Position numbers and translations under genes: made by a program. A stretch of DNA of 64,000 nt, taken from assembly GCA_024707305.1 (NCBI GenBank), contig JANPZZ010000014.1, forward strand, positions 124,001 to 188,000, in the 5' to 3' direction. Below, one piece after another: positions 32,290 to 42,169 of this stretch. Source of the DNA: Chitinophagaceae bacterium (lineage in GTDB: Bacteria; Bacteroidota; Bacteroidia; Chitinophagales; Chitinophagaceae). Below the pieces are notes generated by a model. It saw only the letters and a program-made list of their open reading frames with translations. It did no database searches and had not been told where the DNA came from. Within the stretch, counting starts at the first letter, position 1. Each line of letters begins with the position of its first letter.

Positions 32290-33722
32290 AGACTAAAATC
32301 GAGCTGGTCCATTTTTACCGAAAGCAAACCTTTTGCATTACTGCGAATATGCAGGGCGCCTGGAAACGGATAAATGCCGATTAGTCGTATGTCGTTTACA
32401 ACACCCTCGCTATACACGCCCGGATACCATTCACGGTTTAGTTGTGCATTGATCATCGTTTTGGCGCTGTCAATATATTCACCCAGGTCAAAACGTGTTT
32501 GCCTGCTGATTTCGTTTACAATACGTCGGTTGAAGAGCCAGTCTGCTGTGCTAAGCAACGCATTCCGCGTACGGATGTCAAAATCCATATCCGCGATTTC
32601 AAGAATGCGCGTTTCTGCATTATAGACAGGTTTTCCTGTCAGATAAACAGTACCATCGTTTGAGCCTGTAAAGTCTACGCGGACAATCACCCGCTCATTT
32701 CCTGACCCATAGATTTCACCGCGTTTGATGACAAACTTTTTGTTCACCGGGCCTTTCTTAAAGTCGAAAGATTTACCTGCCATCTGGCTGTTTACAATAC
32801 GGGAAAGCGAATCATAATTAAGTTCGGCATCTACAAAAATGTTGAACCCATCCATCCGGCTCATTCCACCCATATTGGGCATGAGATGATGTTTGTCGGC
32901 CGGTTTCTCAAAACTCACCAGTGGTTTTGCTTTCAAACCCAGATAAATAAAGAGTGAATCGTCTTTCGCATACAAATTATTAATCTGAATCTGTTGTGGA
33001 TTGATTTGCATCCAGCCCTGGTCGTACAGATTGTATGATTTGCTGAGTTCATCCCAAACCTGTCGAAACTGGGGCCTGAAATTGTAAGTGCCATATTCCC
33101 GTTCCAACTGCGCTTTGGTGCTGTCGAGTTCCGTGGTCAGTCCTTTCAAAACCAGGTCGGTTATATCCTGACCCCAGAAGCAAACTTCGCATTTGTCAAG
33201 TGCTTCCGGTTCATTGCGTTTTACCTGTAATCTTATTTTATAATCAGGCGTTACGGAGAAGTTATTGGTAAATGATACGTTTACCCTGCGCTCTGGTTCA
33301 TTGAAACCGCAGGTGCAGGGAGCGGTCCACGAAGAAATGGCGGTGCCGGCAACGCATACTCTTGTAGATCCGGCAATTTTGTAATATCCGGTGAAACCGA
33401 GATCAAGCCTGTTGCCGGAAGCTTTCATCTGAAGAGGGCCGCGGCGGAAATGGTAACGATAACGCGTATCACAGCTTTGTTGCACCCATCCTTCAGGGTA
33501 GTTCGGCGATGTAAAAACGGTATCCACCATCTTGTCCGCCATTGCATACAAAGGCTGTAAGTTGATGCGGATGGGGATATTAATTTCAGAAGATGGGAGT
33601 GAGTCCAGGTTGAAACGCGATAAAGCCAGCACAGGTTTCTCCGCAATTATTTTTTTTGAGCAGGAAACAAGTGAAATGAATGATGCCAGCGCCAGGATTC
33701 GAATGAATAAGTTTTGTTTCAC
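32286..33722 (-). CDS. DUF4403 family lipoprotein
   Basis: About 478 aa. From a GTG at 33722 the product begins MKQNLFIRILALASFISLVSC, a lipoprotein signal with its cysteine. An ATG at 33767 gives a 15-residue longer form that overlaps the small gene upstream. The body matches DUF4403 (LSRFNLDSLPSSEINIPIRI, ISSWTAPCTCGFNEPERRV, YPFPGALHIRSNAKG at the end), a Bacteroidota envelope family with BPI/LBP-like predicted fold and unknown function. Stop overlaps the convergent GtrA stop region by four bases. Confidence 0.82.
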   Translation of the reverse strand: MKQNLFIRILALASFISLVSCSKKIIAEKPVLALSRFNLDSLPSSEINIPIRINLQPLYAMADKMVDTVFTSPNYPEGWVQQSCDTRYRYHFRRGPLQMKASGNRLDLGFTGYYKIAGSTRVCVAGTAISSWTAPCTCGFNEPERRVNVSFTNNFSVTPDYKIRLQVKRNEPEALDKCEVCFWGQDITDLVLKGLTTELDSTKAQLEREYGTYNFRPQFRQVWDELSKSYNLYDQGWMQINPQQIQINNLYAKDDSLFIYLGLKAKPLVSFEKPADKHHLMPNMGGMSRMDGFNIFVDAELNYDSLSRIVNSQMAGKSFDFKKGPVNKKFVIKRGEIYGSGNERVIVRVDFTGSNDGTVYLTGKPVYNAETRILEIADMDFDIRTRNALLSTADWLFNRRIVNEISRQTRFDLGEYIDSAKTMINAQLNREWYPGVYSEGVVNDIRLIGIYPFPGALHIRSNAKGLLSVKMDQLDFSL

Positions 33723-33745
33723 GGTAAGTATCGGATTAAGTATTA

Positions 33746-33910
33746 TTAGGTCAGTATTTCCATCCAACGCAGATGGTCATAGCCTGCTAAATCATTCACC
33801 CACTCACATCTTTCCGGCAGCGGCTCGAATGCATCCTTCAGCCCGAGAAGTGCGTTTAATGTAGCCTGTCGCTGACCAGGTTTAATTCGAAATTTTTTAT
33901 GCAGGCTCAT
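33746..33910 (-). CDS. Small conserved-type protein, 54 aa
   Basis: From the ATG at 33910: MSLHKKFRIKPGQRQATLNA, then LKDAFEPLPERCEWVNDL and an end at HLRWMEILT. Soluble, charged, no membrane segment. It is placed between the DUF456 and DUF4403 genes on the same strand, 11 bp after the DUF456 stop. No named family recognised. Compact spacing supports it being real. Confidence 0.55.
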   Translation of the reverse strand: MSLHKKFRIKPGQRQATLNALLGLKDAFEPLPERCEWVNDLAGYDHLRWMEILT

Positions 33911-33921
33911 GGTTTCTAAGT

Positions 33922-34392
33922 TTATGCAGCTGCGATAATATAATACAACATGAAGAAACACACAAGCAGTTTCAGGAAGGATCCTAAAAGAAAGCCTACC
34001 AGCGAACCCATAGCAGCGCGGAACGATTGCCGCGATGTTTTACCAGCCAGCATTTCCCCAATAAATGCACCCAACAGCGGACCGAGGATGATGCCCGCTG
34101 GCCCCATCCAGAATGCGGCAATAAAACCGATCGTGCAACCCCAGATACCATATTTACTACCGCCATACCTTTTCGTACCCCAAATTGGAACCAGGTAATC
34201 CAGCAGCAGTGTAATTATGACAATTCCTGCCCATATAATCAGAAATTTTGTCGTGAACGGAGGGTCATTTTTCAGTTGCTGCATTAAGAGGCCAATGTAA
34301 GCGATGGGTGGTCCCGGCAACAAGGGTAAAAAGCTGCCGGCAATTCCTGCCAACACGAGAACAACACCGAGGATGATCCATAGCCAATCCAT
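33922..34392 (-). CDS. DUF456 family membrane protein
   Basis: 156 aa with four to five hydrophobic segments rich in glycine and proline: LAGIAGSFLPLLPGPPIAYI, LLDYLVPIWGTKRYGGSKYG and GMAGIILGP-like AGIILGPLLGAFIGEML. These are the usual DUF456 blocks. The function is unknown. First gene of a minus-strand run with the 54-aa protein and DUF4403. Confidence 0.87.
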   Translation of the reverse strand: MDWLWIILGVVLVLAGIAGSFLPLLPGPPIAYIGLLMQQLKNDPPFTTKFLIIWAGIVIITLLLDYLVPIWGTKRYGGSKYGIWGCTIGFIAAFWMGPAGIILGPLLGAFIGEMLAGKTSRQSFRAAMGSLVGFLLGSFLKLLVCFFMLYYIIAAA

Positions 34393-34568
34393 AAAAACAG
34401 GAGTAATAGAGGGTTAAACGCGAACGAATAAGGGCAAATTACTGAAAATTAAGGGGCTGCCTGAAAAAATAGAGGCTGACATTTTTTCACGTTTGGCAGT
34501 CACGGCATAATGATTGGTGAATGGTTACCGGTTGCCTGTAAAAGGCGGCTAAAAAAAGGAAATTTATT

Positions 34569-36458
34569 ATGGGAAAAATAATTGGAATCGACTTAGGAAC
34601 CACGAATAGCTGCGTGTCAGTTATGGAAGGCAATGAGCCCGTGGTGATCGCCAACGAAGAAGGCCGCCGTACGACGCCTTCCGTTGTAGCATTTTTGAAA
34701 AACGGTGAGCGTAAAGTTGGTGATCCCGCCAAACGGCAGGCGATTACCAATCCGCAGAATACCATCATGTCCGTGAAACGCTTCATGGGCCGTCGCTTCG
34801 ACGAAGTGTCGGAAGAAATCAGCCATTGGAGCTACAAAGTCGCCAAAGGTGACAATAATACCGTACGAATTGACATAGATGGCAGACTTTATACGCCACA
34901 GGAGATCAGCGCTATGGTGCTGCAGAAAATGAAAAAAACGGCTGAAGACTACCTGGGCCAGGAAGTAACCGAAGCGGTTATTACCGTTCCTGCTTACTTT
35001 AACGACGCTCAACGCCAGGCTACCAAAGAAGCCGGTGAAATTGCTGGTCTTACGGTTCGCCGTATCGTAAACGAACCAACAGCGGCTGCGCTGGCTTATG
35101 GTCTCGATAAAGGTCATCATGATCAGAAGATCGCTGTATTCGACCTTGGTGGTGGTACATTCGATATCTCAGTACTCGAACTGGGTGACGGTGTGTTTGA
35201 AGTAAAATCAACCAATGGTGATACACATCTGGGTGGTGACGATTTTGATAAGGTAATTATGGACTGGCTGGCCGATGAGTTCAAAAAAGAAGAAGCAATC
35301 GACCTGCGCAAAGACCCTATGGCATTGCAGCGTTTGAAAGAAGCAGCGGAGAAAGCCAAAGTGGAACTGTCATCATCGAGTGAAACCGAAATCAACCTTC
35401 CTTATATCACTGCGGTGGATGGCGTGCCTAAACACCTGGTGAAAAAACTGTCACGCGCTAGGTTTGAACAACTGGCCGACGACCTGTTTACACGTTGTCT
35501 GCGTCCTTGTGAGCAGGCGCTGAAAGATGCCGGTATGAGCACTTCTCAAATCGACGAAGTGATCCTGGTAGGTGGTAGTACACGTATCCCTAAAGTGCAG
35601 GAGATTGTAGAAAAAATTCTTTGGCAAAAAACCAAATCGTGGTGTAAACCCAGATGAAGTTGTTGCTGTGGGTGCTGCAATCCAGGGTGCTGTATTGACT
35701 GGTGAAGTAAAAGATGTGTTGTTGCTCGACGTAACACCGCTTTCACTGGGTATCGAAACAATGGGTGGTGTAATGACACCGTTGATTCCTTCGAATACAA
35801 CCATTCCGACTAAAAAATCGGAAGTGTTCTCTACTGCCAGCGATAACCAGCCTGGCGTACAGATCCACGTATTACAGGGTGAACGTACCATGTCGAAAGA
35901 CAATAAAAGCCTGGGTATATTCAACCTCGATGGAATTCCCCCAGCTCCACGTGGTGTGCCCCAGATTGAAGTTACATTCGACATTGATGCCAACGGTATC
36001 CTGCATGTAACTGCCAAAGACAAAGGCACTGGTAAAGAACAAAAGATTCATATTGAAGCGGGTAGTGGACTGAGCAAAGATGAGGTTGAAAAAATGAAAG
36101 CTGAAGCCCGTGCCAACGAAGCTGCTGATAAAGCTGAACGTGAAAAAGTTGAAAAACTGAATGCTGCAGACAGCCTGGTATTCCAAACAGAAAAACAACT
36201 GAAGGAATATGGCGATAAGATTCCTGCCGATAAAAAAGTAGCAATCGAATCTGCCGCTGAAAAGTTGAAAGAAGCACATAAGTCACAAAACTTCGGCGAA
36301 ATCGAAACTTCAATGGCTGCACTGAATGCTGCATGGACAGCTGCAAGTGAAACATTTATAAAACACAGGAACAACCAGGCACAGATCAGGCTGCCGGTGC
36401 ACAAGCTGATGCCGGATCCGACAACGTAACAGATGTTCCTTACGAAGAAGTGAAGTAA
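34569..36458 (+). CDS. dnaK: Chaperone DnaK / Hsp70 (two frame breaks)
   Basis: 629 aa after repair. The ATPase domain shows [35 protein letters not shown] and [20 protein letters not shown]. The substrate-binding domain starts around [15 protein letters not shown], and the C-terminal tail is [10 protein letters not shown]. It folds proteins with DnaJ and GrpE, neither encoded here. One A is extra at 35611-35616 and one T is missing at 36355-36357, so the gene's overall length stays a multiple of three. Such an essential gene with two opposite indels points to sequence errors. Confidence 0.96.
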
Positions 36459-36475
36459 TTAAATTTACTACCCTA

Positions 36476-36502
36476 AAAAAAGCCCCGTATCGGGGCTTTT
36501 TT
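36476..36502 (+). terminator. Terminator after dnaK
   Basis: 12-bp stem AAAAAAGCCCCG / CGGGGCTTTTTT with a TAT loop and a T-rich tail. The rest of the 362-bp gap to the next gene holds the promoter listed next and about 130 bp of leader, with nothing else recognisable. Confidence 0.93.
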
Positions 36503-36658
36503 GTTTTTTGTAAACAAACATTACACTTACTAGCAACAACAGCGCAAATGTTTCGTCTGCAAAACGCATTTTCTCCTTGTTGTTGGAACTGCAACAACAC
36601 TTCATCCGCCAAAACACGTAGTTCGCCGGATAAAAACCACGATTCACTCAAACAGAGC

Positions 36659-36689
36659 TTGGGTTTCACGAATATCCGACGTATATTTG
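36659..36689 (+). promoter_or_regulatory. Promoter TTG - 20 bp - TATATTTG of the 66-aa gene
   Basis: TTG at 36659-36661 and TATATTTG at 36682-36689 match the Bacteroidota -33/-7 elements. It predicts a 5' leader of about 125 nt, unusually long for this window. Confidence 0.5.
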
Positions 36690-36820
36690 CACCGTCAATT
36701 TGAGCGTTGTACAGTACTTACAAACAGGCTTCAGAATTTAACACTCCTTTCTAACGGTTCTAGTGTTCTTCGATTCCCTTTGCTCACTGATTATTTATTA
36801 ACTATTAAAATGGAAATGTC

Positions 36821-37021
36821 ATGAAGAATGATGTAATGCCATCTATTGTTCAGATGGATGCAGACGAACTAAAGACTCTTCTTACCGAAGTGAAGGAAAC
36901 AGTAGCCGACATCAACGTGCTTACTGAAGTAAAAAACAACAAATTCGGTATGGTAGACATGTGGAATATCCGTAAAGGTGCCTGGTCTGCAACAGCAATG
37001 CTGAGAAGGTATCGCGGATAA
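36821..37021 (+). CDS. Small protein of unknown function, 66 aa
   Basis: Starts MKNDVMPSIVQMDADELKTL, followed by LTEVKETVADINVLTEV, and ends VDMWNIRKGAWSATAMLRRY. Acidic helical N-terminal half, basic C-terminus. The MDADEL...EVKETVA...VDMWNI pattern resembles, from memory, short uncharacterised Bacteroidota proteins that end in a WNIQR-type tail and sometimes occur in multiple copies. It has its own promoter, a long leader and a small downstream hairpin. A four-codon mini frame (MEMS) overlaps its start and may be chance. Confidence 0.6.
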   Translation: MKNDVMPSIVQMDADELKTLLTEVKETVADINVLTEVKNNKFGMVDMWNIRKGAWSATAMLRRYRG

Positions 37022-37029
37022 TGTATAGA

Positions 37030-37047
37030 ACGCACCGGGTGCGTTTT
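37030..37047 (+). terminator. Small hairpin after the 66-aa gene
   Basis: ACGCA / TGCGT arms with a 5-nt loop and a TTTT tail, a weak candidate terminator 8 bp after the stop codon. Confidence 0.45.
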
Positions 37048-37062
37048 ATGCATTTACACAAT

Positions 37063-37140
37063 GGGAGGAATTGGATGGGGGATGGTGGAAGTTGGATGGG
37101 GGGATGGGAGATGTTGGATGTTGGATGTTGGATGGTGGGT
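37063..37140 (+). repeat. Period-7 tandem array (GGATGGGG/TTGGATG type)
   Basis: Imperfect 7-bp units (TTGGATG, GGGGATG, GTTGGAT) follow the 66-aa gene. The array is one-directional, without an inverted partner. Confidence 0.75.
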
Positions 37141-37227
37141 AAAAGGGTGCAGTTTATAAAAGACAGGTGCCCGGATTTTGAGATTTGAAGCACTTAAAAC
37201 ATCAGAAGTTTATTAACGCAGCTTATA

Positions 37228-37262
37228 AAAAAGAAAGGCGCACAAAGTGCGCCTTTCTTTTT
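37228..37262. terminator. Bidirectional terminator, 16-bp stem
   Basis: Arms AAAAAGAAAGGCGCAC (37228-37243) and GTGCGCCTTTCTTTTT (37247-37262), AAA loop. It serves the minus-strand 51-aa gene and stops read-through from the left. Confidence 0.92.
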
Positions 37263-37278
37263 ATAGGGGTTAGAATTA

Positions 37279-37434
37279 TTATAGAATATCCATCGCCTTT
37301 ACAAAAGCGGTTGTTTGAAACGGAAGAATCAGGGTAAGCCATTCCCAGTGGGCAAATATGGCCCAAAGTAAAGCTGCAGTTGATGCTAAGAATACCAGCC
37401 ACCAGAGGCCGCGATGTTTACGGGTTTGTTCCAT
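37279..37434 (-). CDS. Small membrane protein, 51 aa
   Basis: From the ATG at 37434: MEQTRKHRGLWWLVFLASTA, then a hydrophobic stretch ALLWAIFAHWEWLTLILPF and a tail TTAFVKAMDIL. One long or two short membrane segments after a basic N-terminus (inside-positive). It has a TACTTTTG promoter box at 37450-37457 and a strong terminator right after the stop, so it is transcribed alone. I recall similar short proteins in related genomes, but there is no named family. Confidence 0.65.
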   Translation of the reverse strand: MEQTRKHRGLWWLVFLASTAALLWAIFAHWEWLTLILPFQTTAFVKAMDIL

Positions 37435-37449
37435 TTGCAAAAGTTTGCG

Positions 37450-37457
37450 CAAAAGTA
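37450..37457 (-). promoter_or_regulatory. -7 box TACTTTTG of the 51-aa gene
   Basis: Exact TAnnTTTG match on the minus strand, 15 bp upstream of the ATG at 37434. Confidence 0.45.
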
Positions 37458-37540
37458 GTGGATTTGCCTCAACTTTTATAACCTGGATGGCAGGAATTTA
37501 AACTCAACAAATCGTCTATTCACCACTTTTCCAGGTTAAT

Positions 37541-37595
37541 ATGAGCTACAACTGCCAAAAACCGCTGCCAGCGTGATTTCTCAAATAAAATTGCG
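37541..37595 (+). promoter_or_regulatory. Sequence words shared with the glgB upstream region
   Basis: ATGAGCTACAA at 37541-37551 and AATAAAATTGCG at 37584-37595, 58-112 bp before the malQ start. See the glgB upstream entry. Function unproven. Confidence 0.35.
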
Positions 37596-37652
37596 AACCT
37601 TGCATGATTTATTTTACTTTCGTAGTAATGTGTATTTTGGACACTTTGATTT

Positions 37653-40398
37653 ATGGCGGGGAAAAAAGATTCAACGATTGCGATGAGGCTCCAGTTTTAC
37701 GTACGTTTTCATACTGAATACGGCCAAAGTCTTTGGCTGACCGGAAATACAACATCCCTTCAGGACAGTAGTAATTCAGGCAATGCCATTGCCATGAACT
37801 ACCTCAGCGAGGAATACTGGCAGGTGAGTATAGAATTGCCGGCAGGTGAGTGTGCGTTGGACGACATACAATACCATTATCTTTTACTAACGAAAGAAGG
37901 GGAATGGATCAGTGAAGGTGCCACGGAGAGGTCAATACCCGTTCCCAAAAAAAGGAATTACCGCAATCCGCCTGATCGATACCTGGAACCATGCAGGGGA
38001 ATATGAAAATGCTTTTTACACAGCTCCTTTTAATAAAGTGTTGCTGAATGGTTCAGCTTCACGTTCTTCAAAAAAGAAAATCTCTAAAAATACAACCCAT
38101 GAATTTCGCGTAAAAGCTCCCTTGCTTCAGAAAGATGAGGTGGTATGTTTACTGGGTAACGTAGATGAACTGGGTTTGTGGAATACGGAAGACCCACTGC
38201 TTTTGTCGAAAAAAGACGGACAGTGGTGGTCCGTTTCACTTGATTTATCCGAAGCGCATTTTCCGGTTGCCTATAAATACGGTGTTTACAACACGCGTGA
38301 GAAAAACTTTAAAGAATACGAAGCTTACGACAACCGCCTGTTGCAGCAAAATTCACCCCCCCAAACAATTTCAGTTTTACACGATGGTTTTATAAACCTG
38401 CCCAACAATACCTGGAAAGGGGCAGGAGTGGCGATACCTGTTTTTAGTCTCCGCAGCCGCAATAGCTTTGGCGTAGGCGAGTTTGCCGATATCAATTTGC
38501 TCGTCGACTGGGCCCGTATTACCGGTTTGAAAATGATTCAGATTTTGCCGGTGAATGATACCACATCCACCCATAGCTGGACAGACTCTTATCCTTACTC
38601 TGCGGTTTCGGCTTTTGCATTGCATCCCATTTATATCAACCTCGCAAAAGTGGCAGGTAAGAAGCATGCAGAAAAAATACAATCGCTTCGCAGAAAGCAA
38701 AAGATGCTCAATGAACTTGCCGAAATAGATTACGAAGAAGTAATGCGGTTCAAGCTGGCAATGCTACGGGAGTTGTATGATTTGATGTCGTCCGAAACGC
38801 TGGATTCAGGAGATTATCATACTTTTTTCGACCAAAATAAGCACTGGTTAAAACCTTACGCGGTATTCTGTCATTTGCGCGATAAATTCGGAACGGCCGA
38901 TTTCAGTACCTGGAAATCGGGAAATGACTATGATGAAGCGGAAGTAAACCGGATTTTCAGCAACCGCACCGCAGCGCGGAAAGATGTATTGTTCCATTGT
39001 TTTGTTCAATACCACCTGCACGAGCAATTAAAAGAAGCCGCCGATTATGCTCACAAAAAAGGCGTGGTGCTGAAAGGTGATATTGCCATTGGTATTTCAC
39101 GCAACAGTTGCGACGCGTGGGTGGCGCCACATCTTTATAATATGGATGAACAGGCCGGCGCGCCTCCTGACGATTTTGCAACCAGCGGCCAGAACTGGGA
39201 ATTCCCGACTTACAACTGGCAAAAAATGCAGGAAGACGGTTATGCCTGGTGGCGTCAGCGCTTTGAGCAGATGTCTAACTATTTTGACGCCTTCCGTATC
39301 GATCATATTCTTGGATTCTTCCGCATCTGGAGTATCCCGTCGCATGCTGTGCAGGGAATTATGGGACACTTCGTTCGCTGTCTCCCCGTGCATTTTGTAG
39401 AGTTCGGCGAAAATGGAATCTGGTTCGATGAACATCGCTATTGCCGTCCATTTATCAACGACGAAGTACTTGATGTTGTTTTTGGCAACAAGGCGCAGAT
39501 GGTACGTGAACGTTTTCTTACACCCAATGAATCGGGCGGCTACGACCTGCTTCCCGGTTTTGATACACAACGCAAAGTTGAAGCCTATTTTGCGGCCCAT
39601 CCCGACGAACCCGAAGCAGATGTTTTGGTAGTTGGGTTACACGAATTGATTGCTAACGTAATCCTGTTTAAAAAAGAAGGATCGCAGGGGCAGGAGTTTC
39701 ATTTCCGTTTTGGAATGGAAAAAACACTTTCCTTCAAATACCTTATACCGCATGTACAGGAACGCCTTCGTGCTCTATACCTGAATTATTTCTTCGAAAG
39801 GCAGGATGATTTCTGGAGAAAGGAAGCGATGAAAAAATTGCCGGCATTGAAGGCCGCTACAAATATGTTGATCTGTGGTGAAGACCTTGGCATGGTTCCC
39901 AACTGTGTACCCGATGTGATGAAACAACTGGGAATACTGAGCCTGGAAATACAACGCATGCCGAAGATCCTGCACAAAGATTTCTTCCATCCGGAAGAAG
40001 CTCCGTATTTATCGGTTATTACTCCGTCCACGCATGATATGAGTACCCTTCGTGGCTGGTGGGAAGAGGATCGTGCGCGTACACAGCGTTTCTACAACCA
40101 GATATTGGGGCAGTGGGGCGATGCGCCTTATTTCTGCGAATCGTGGATCAACCGTGCCATTGTATTGCAACACCTTTACTCACCCGCTATGTGGGCGATT
40201 TTCCAGTGGCAGGATATCATGGGCATGAGCGAAACCCTGCGCCGTGAAAATCCTGCAGAAGAAAGAATTAATATACCCGCAAATTCACGTCACTACTGGC
40301 GTTACCGTATGCATATTTCACTGGAAGATTTGTTGAAGGAAAAGGAATTTAATGATGAGCTAAAAGGGTACATTCAGAATAGCAACCGCGCAACGTGA
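37653..40398 (+). CDS. malQ: 4-alpha-glucanotransferase, GH77 with CBM20 domains (one frame break)
   Basis: About 914 aa after repair. Two N-terminal CBM20 starch-binding domains (QFYVRFHTEYGQSLWLTGN; FRVKAPLLQKDEVVCLLGNV) precede the GH77 barrel. GH77 motifs: GDIAIGISRNSCDAWVAPHL, DAFRIDHILGFFRIW (nucleophile D), LICGEDLGMVPNCVPDVM (acid/base E) and TPSTHDMSTLRGWW. It transfers alpha-1,4-glucan segments between maltodextrins. The frame breaks in A7 at 37947-37953 with one extra A: repaired PVPKKGITAIRLIDTWN. Its stop is followed at once by a composite repeat. Confidence 0.94.
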
Positions 40399-40950
40399 GG
40401 CGAGAGAGAAAATGTGGAAATGTGGAAATGAGAAAATGTGGAAATGAGAAAATGAGAAAATGAGAAAATGTGGAAATGTGGAAATGAGAAAATGAGAAAA
40501 TGTGTAAATGCTCCTGATTGATTTTCCAACTAAACGACTCTTTCGCGTTCATTAACGCTGATAAGACCTCCGCGGGCTCTGCGTGACCTCGGCGCACTCT
40601 GCGTGAAAATCGGCAAGCGGCAAGCGGCAAACGTGAAAACGAGCAAATGAGAAAATGCTCCTGATTGATTTTATTACTGAAAGACTCTTTCGCGTTCATT
40701 AACGCTGATAAGACCTCCGCGGGCTCTGCGTGACCTCGGCGTATTCTGCGAGAAAATCGTGCGGCATGAGTAAAAATGGTGAGAGGTGAAAGGAAAGCCG
40801 TATATAATTTCACATTGTCATACTGTCACATTATCATATTAGCACATTCTGCTTGCACCTGAATGAACTCACATTCTCACATTTCCCCATTTCCTTTCAC
40901 GTTTGCCGTTTGCCGTTTGCCGCTTCTCACGCCTCACGTCTCACGATTCT
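40399..40950 (+). repeat. Composite intergenic repeat element
   Basis: Order: GTGAGGCGAGAG at the malQ stop; an 8-bp array (40410-40509); a long unit starting GCTCCTGATTGATTTTCCAA at 40510; CGGCAAG 7-mers; a second long unit from 40657 (147 bp later); degenerate inverted 8-bp units (40808-40895); inverted TTTGCCG 7-mers (about 40898-40925); and CTCACGCCTCACGTCTCACG. The outer parts are mutually complementary, so the whole 550-bp spacer could fold back on itself. Confidence 0.9.
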
Positions 40951-40966
40951 TCTCTAACTTGCGCTC

Positions 40967-42005
40967 ATGAAACTGTCTTACAAATCGTTCTCCCTTCCAT
41001 TCCGCCATCCATTTACCATTTCAAAAGGGACTAAAACACATCAGCCGACCCTGGTAGTGGCGCTGCAACATTTTGGACATATCGGATATGGAGAAGCGCC
41101 GGCAATAGCGTATTATGATATTACCGTGGAGAAAATGATTGAAGACATTGAGCGAAAGAAAACTTTTATAGAAAAAATTTGCTTTCACCGAACCGGAACG
41201 TTACTGGCATTATCTGCATCACCTTTTACCCGCAAATCCGTTTCTCGTTTGCGCACTGGATATAGCTGCATGGGATTTGTTTGGAAAAATGAGCAGGAAG
41301 CCTTTGCATGCAGTCTGGGGTTCGGATGGAAAAAATGATATACTGACAGACTATACGATCGGCATTGACAGCACGGAGAAAATGATCAGCAAGGTACAGG
41401 AAAAACCCTGGCCCGTTTATAAGATTAAAGTGGGAACACCCGATGATCTGGAAAAACTACGAGCTATTCGCCAGCAAACGAATGCTACACTTCGCGTAGA
41501 TGCTAATGCAGGATGGACGCTTGAAACTGCCCTGCATCTCCTGCCTGCATTGAAGGAACTGGGAGTGGAGATGATTGAACAACCACTGGCGAAAGACAAC
41601 TGGGAAGATATGCAAAAGCTTTATGCTGTTAGCGACATCCCACTTTACGCCGACGAATCATGTGTATTTGAAAAAGATGTGGCGCGTTGTAAAGATCATT
41701 TTCATGGCATCAATATCAAACTCACCAAATGCAGCGGTATTACACCCGCCCGCCGCATGATCAAAGAAGCGCGCAGCCTGGGACTTTCTGTTATGATCGG
41801 TTGCATGAATGAGTCTACAGTTGGTTCTGCTGCAATCGGACATTTGCTACCGTTTATTGACATGGTGGATATGGATGGGCCACTTCTGCTATCCGAAGAT
41901 ATCGCCACCGGTTTGTTGTACAGCGCTGGCAAAGTGCAGGTTTCCGACCGCCCCGGTCTTGGAATTGAGTTGAAACCTGAAGCCTGGCAGCCTGAATTTG
42001 CCTGA
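40967..42005 (+). CDS. L-Ala-D/L-Glu-type dipeptide epimerase, enolase superfamily (one frame break)
   Basis: 345 aa after repair. Capping domain MKLSYKSFSLPFRHPFTIS. Barrel motifs: VYKIKVGTPDDLEKLRAIR (KxK), LRVDANAGW (metal D), EQPLAKDNW (metal E), YADESCVF (metal D) and GINIKLTKCSGITPARRMI (catalytic K), with a C-terminal DMDGPLLLSEDIATG. It likely epimerises L-Ala-D-Glu in murein peptide recycling. Substrate inferred from the family. The frame breaks in A6 at 41172-41177 with one extra A. Confidence 0.88.
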
Positions 42006-42169
42006 AAAACCACCTTCACCGTGATCAAAACGACAAATGCTGTTGAAAAAACGGCTACAGGTTGTAATAATACCGTGTTCTGGCTATTTCCAACTTTCAC
42101 ATTTCCTGTTATCTTTACCGCTTAATCCGGCCTCAAATTTGTCGGTGAGGAGGAACTAATGAGCCTGTT

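Noticed and set aside
34569..36458. Programmed frameshifting or pseudogenisation of dnaK and other broken genes
   Set aside because: Breaks occur in dozens of unrelated genes, in both directions and mostly in homopolymers, which is the pattern of sequencing error.
38957..40031. Several 70-170 aa frames opposite malQ
   Set aside because: Antisense shadows of a gene with clear GH77 motifs.
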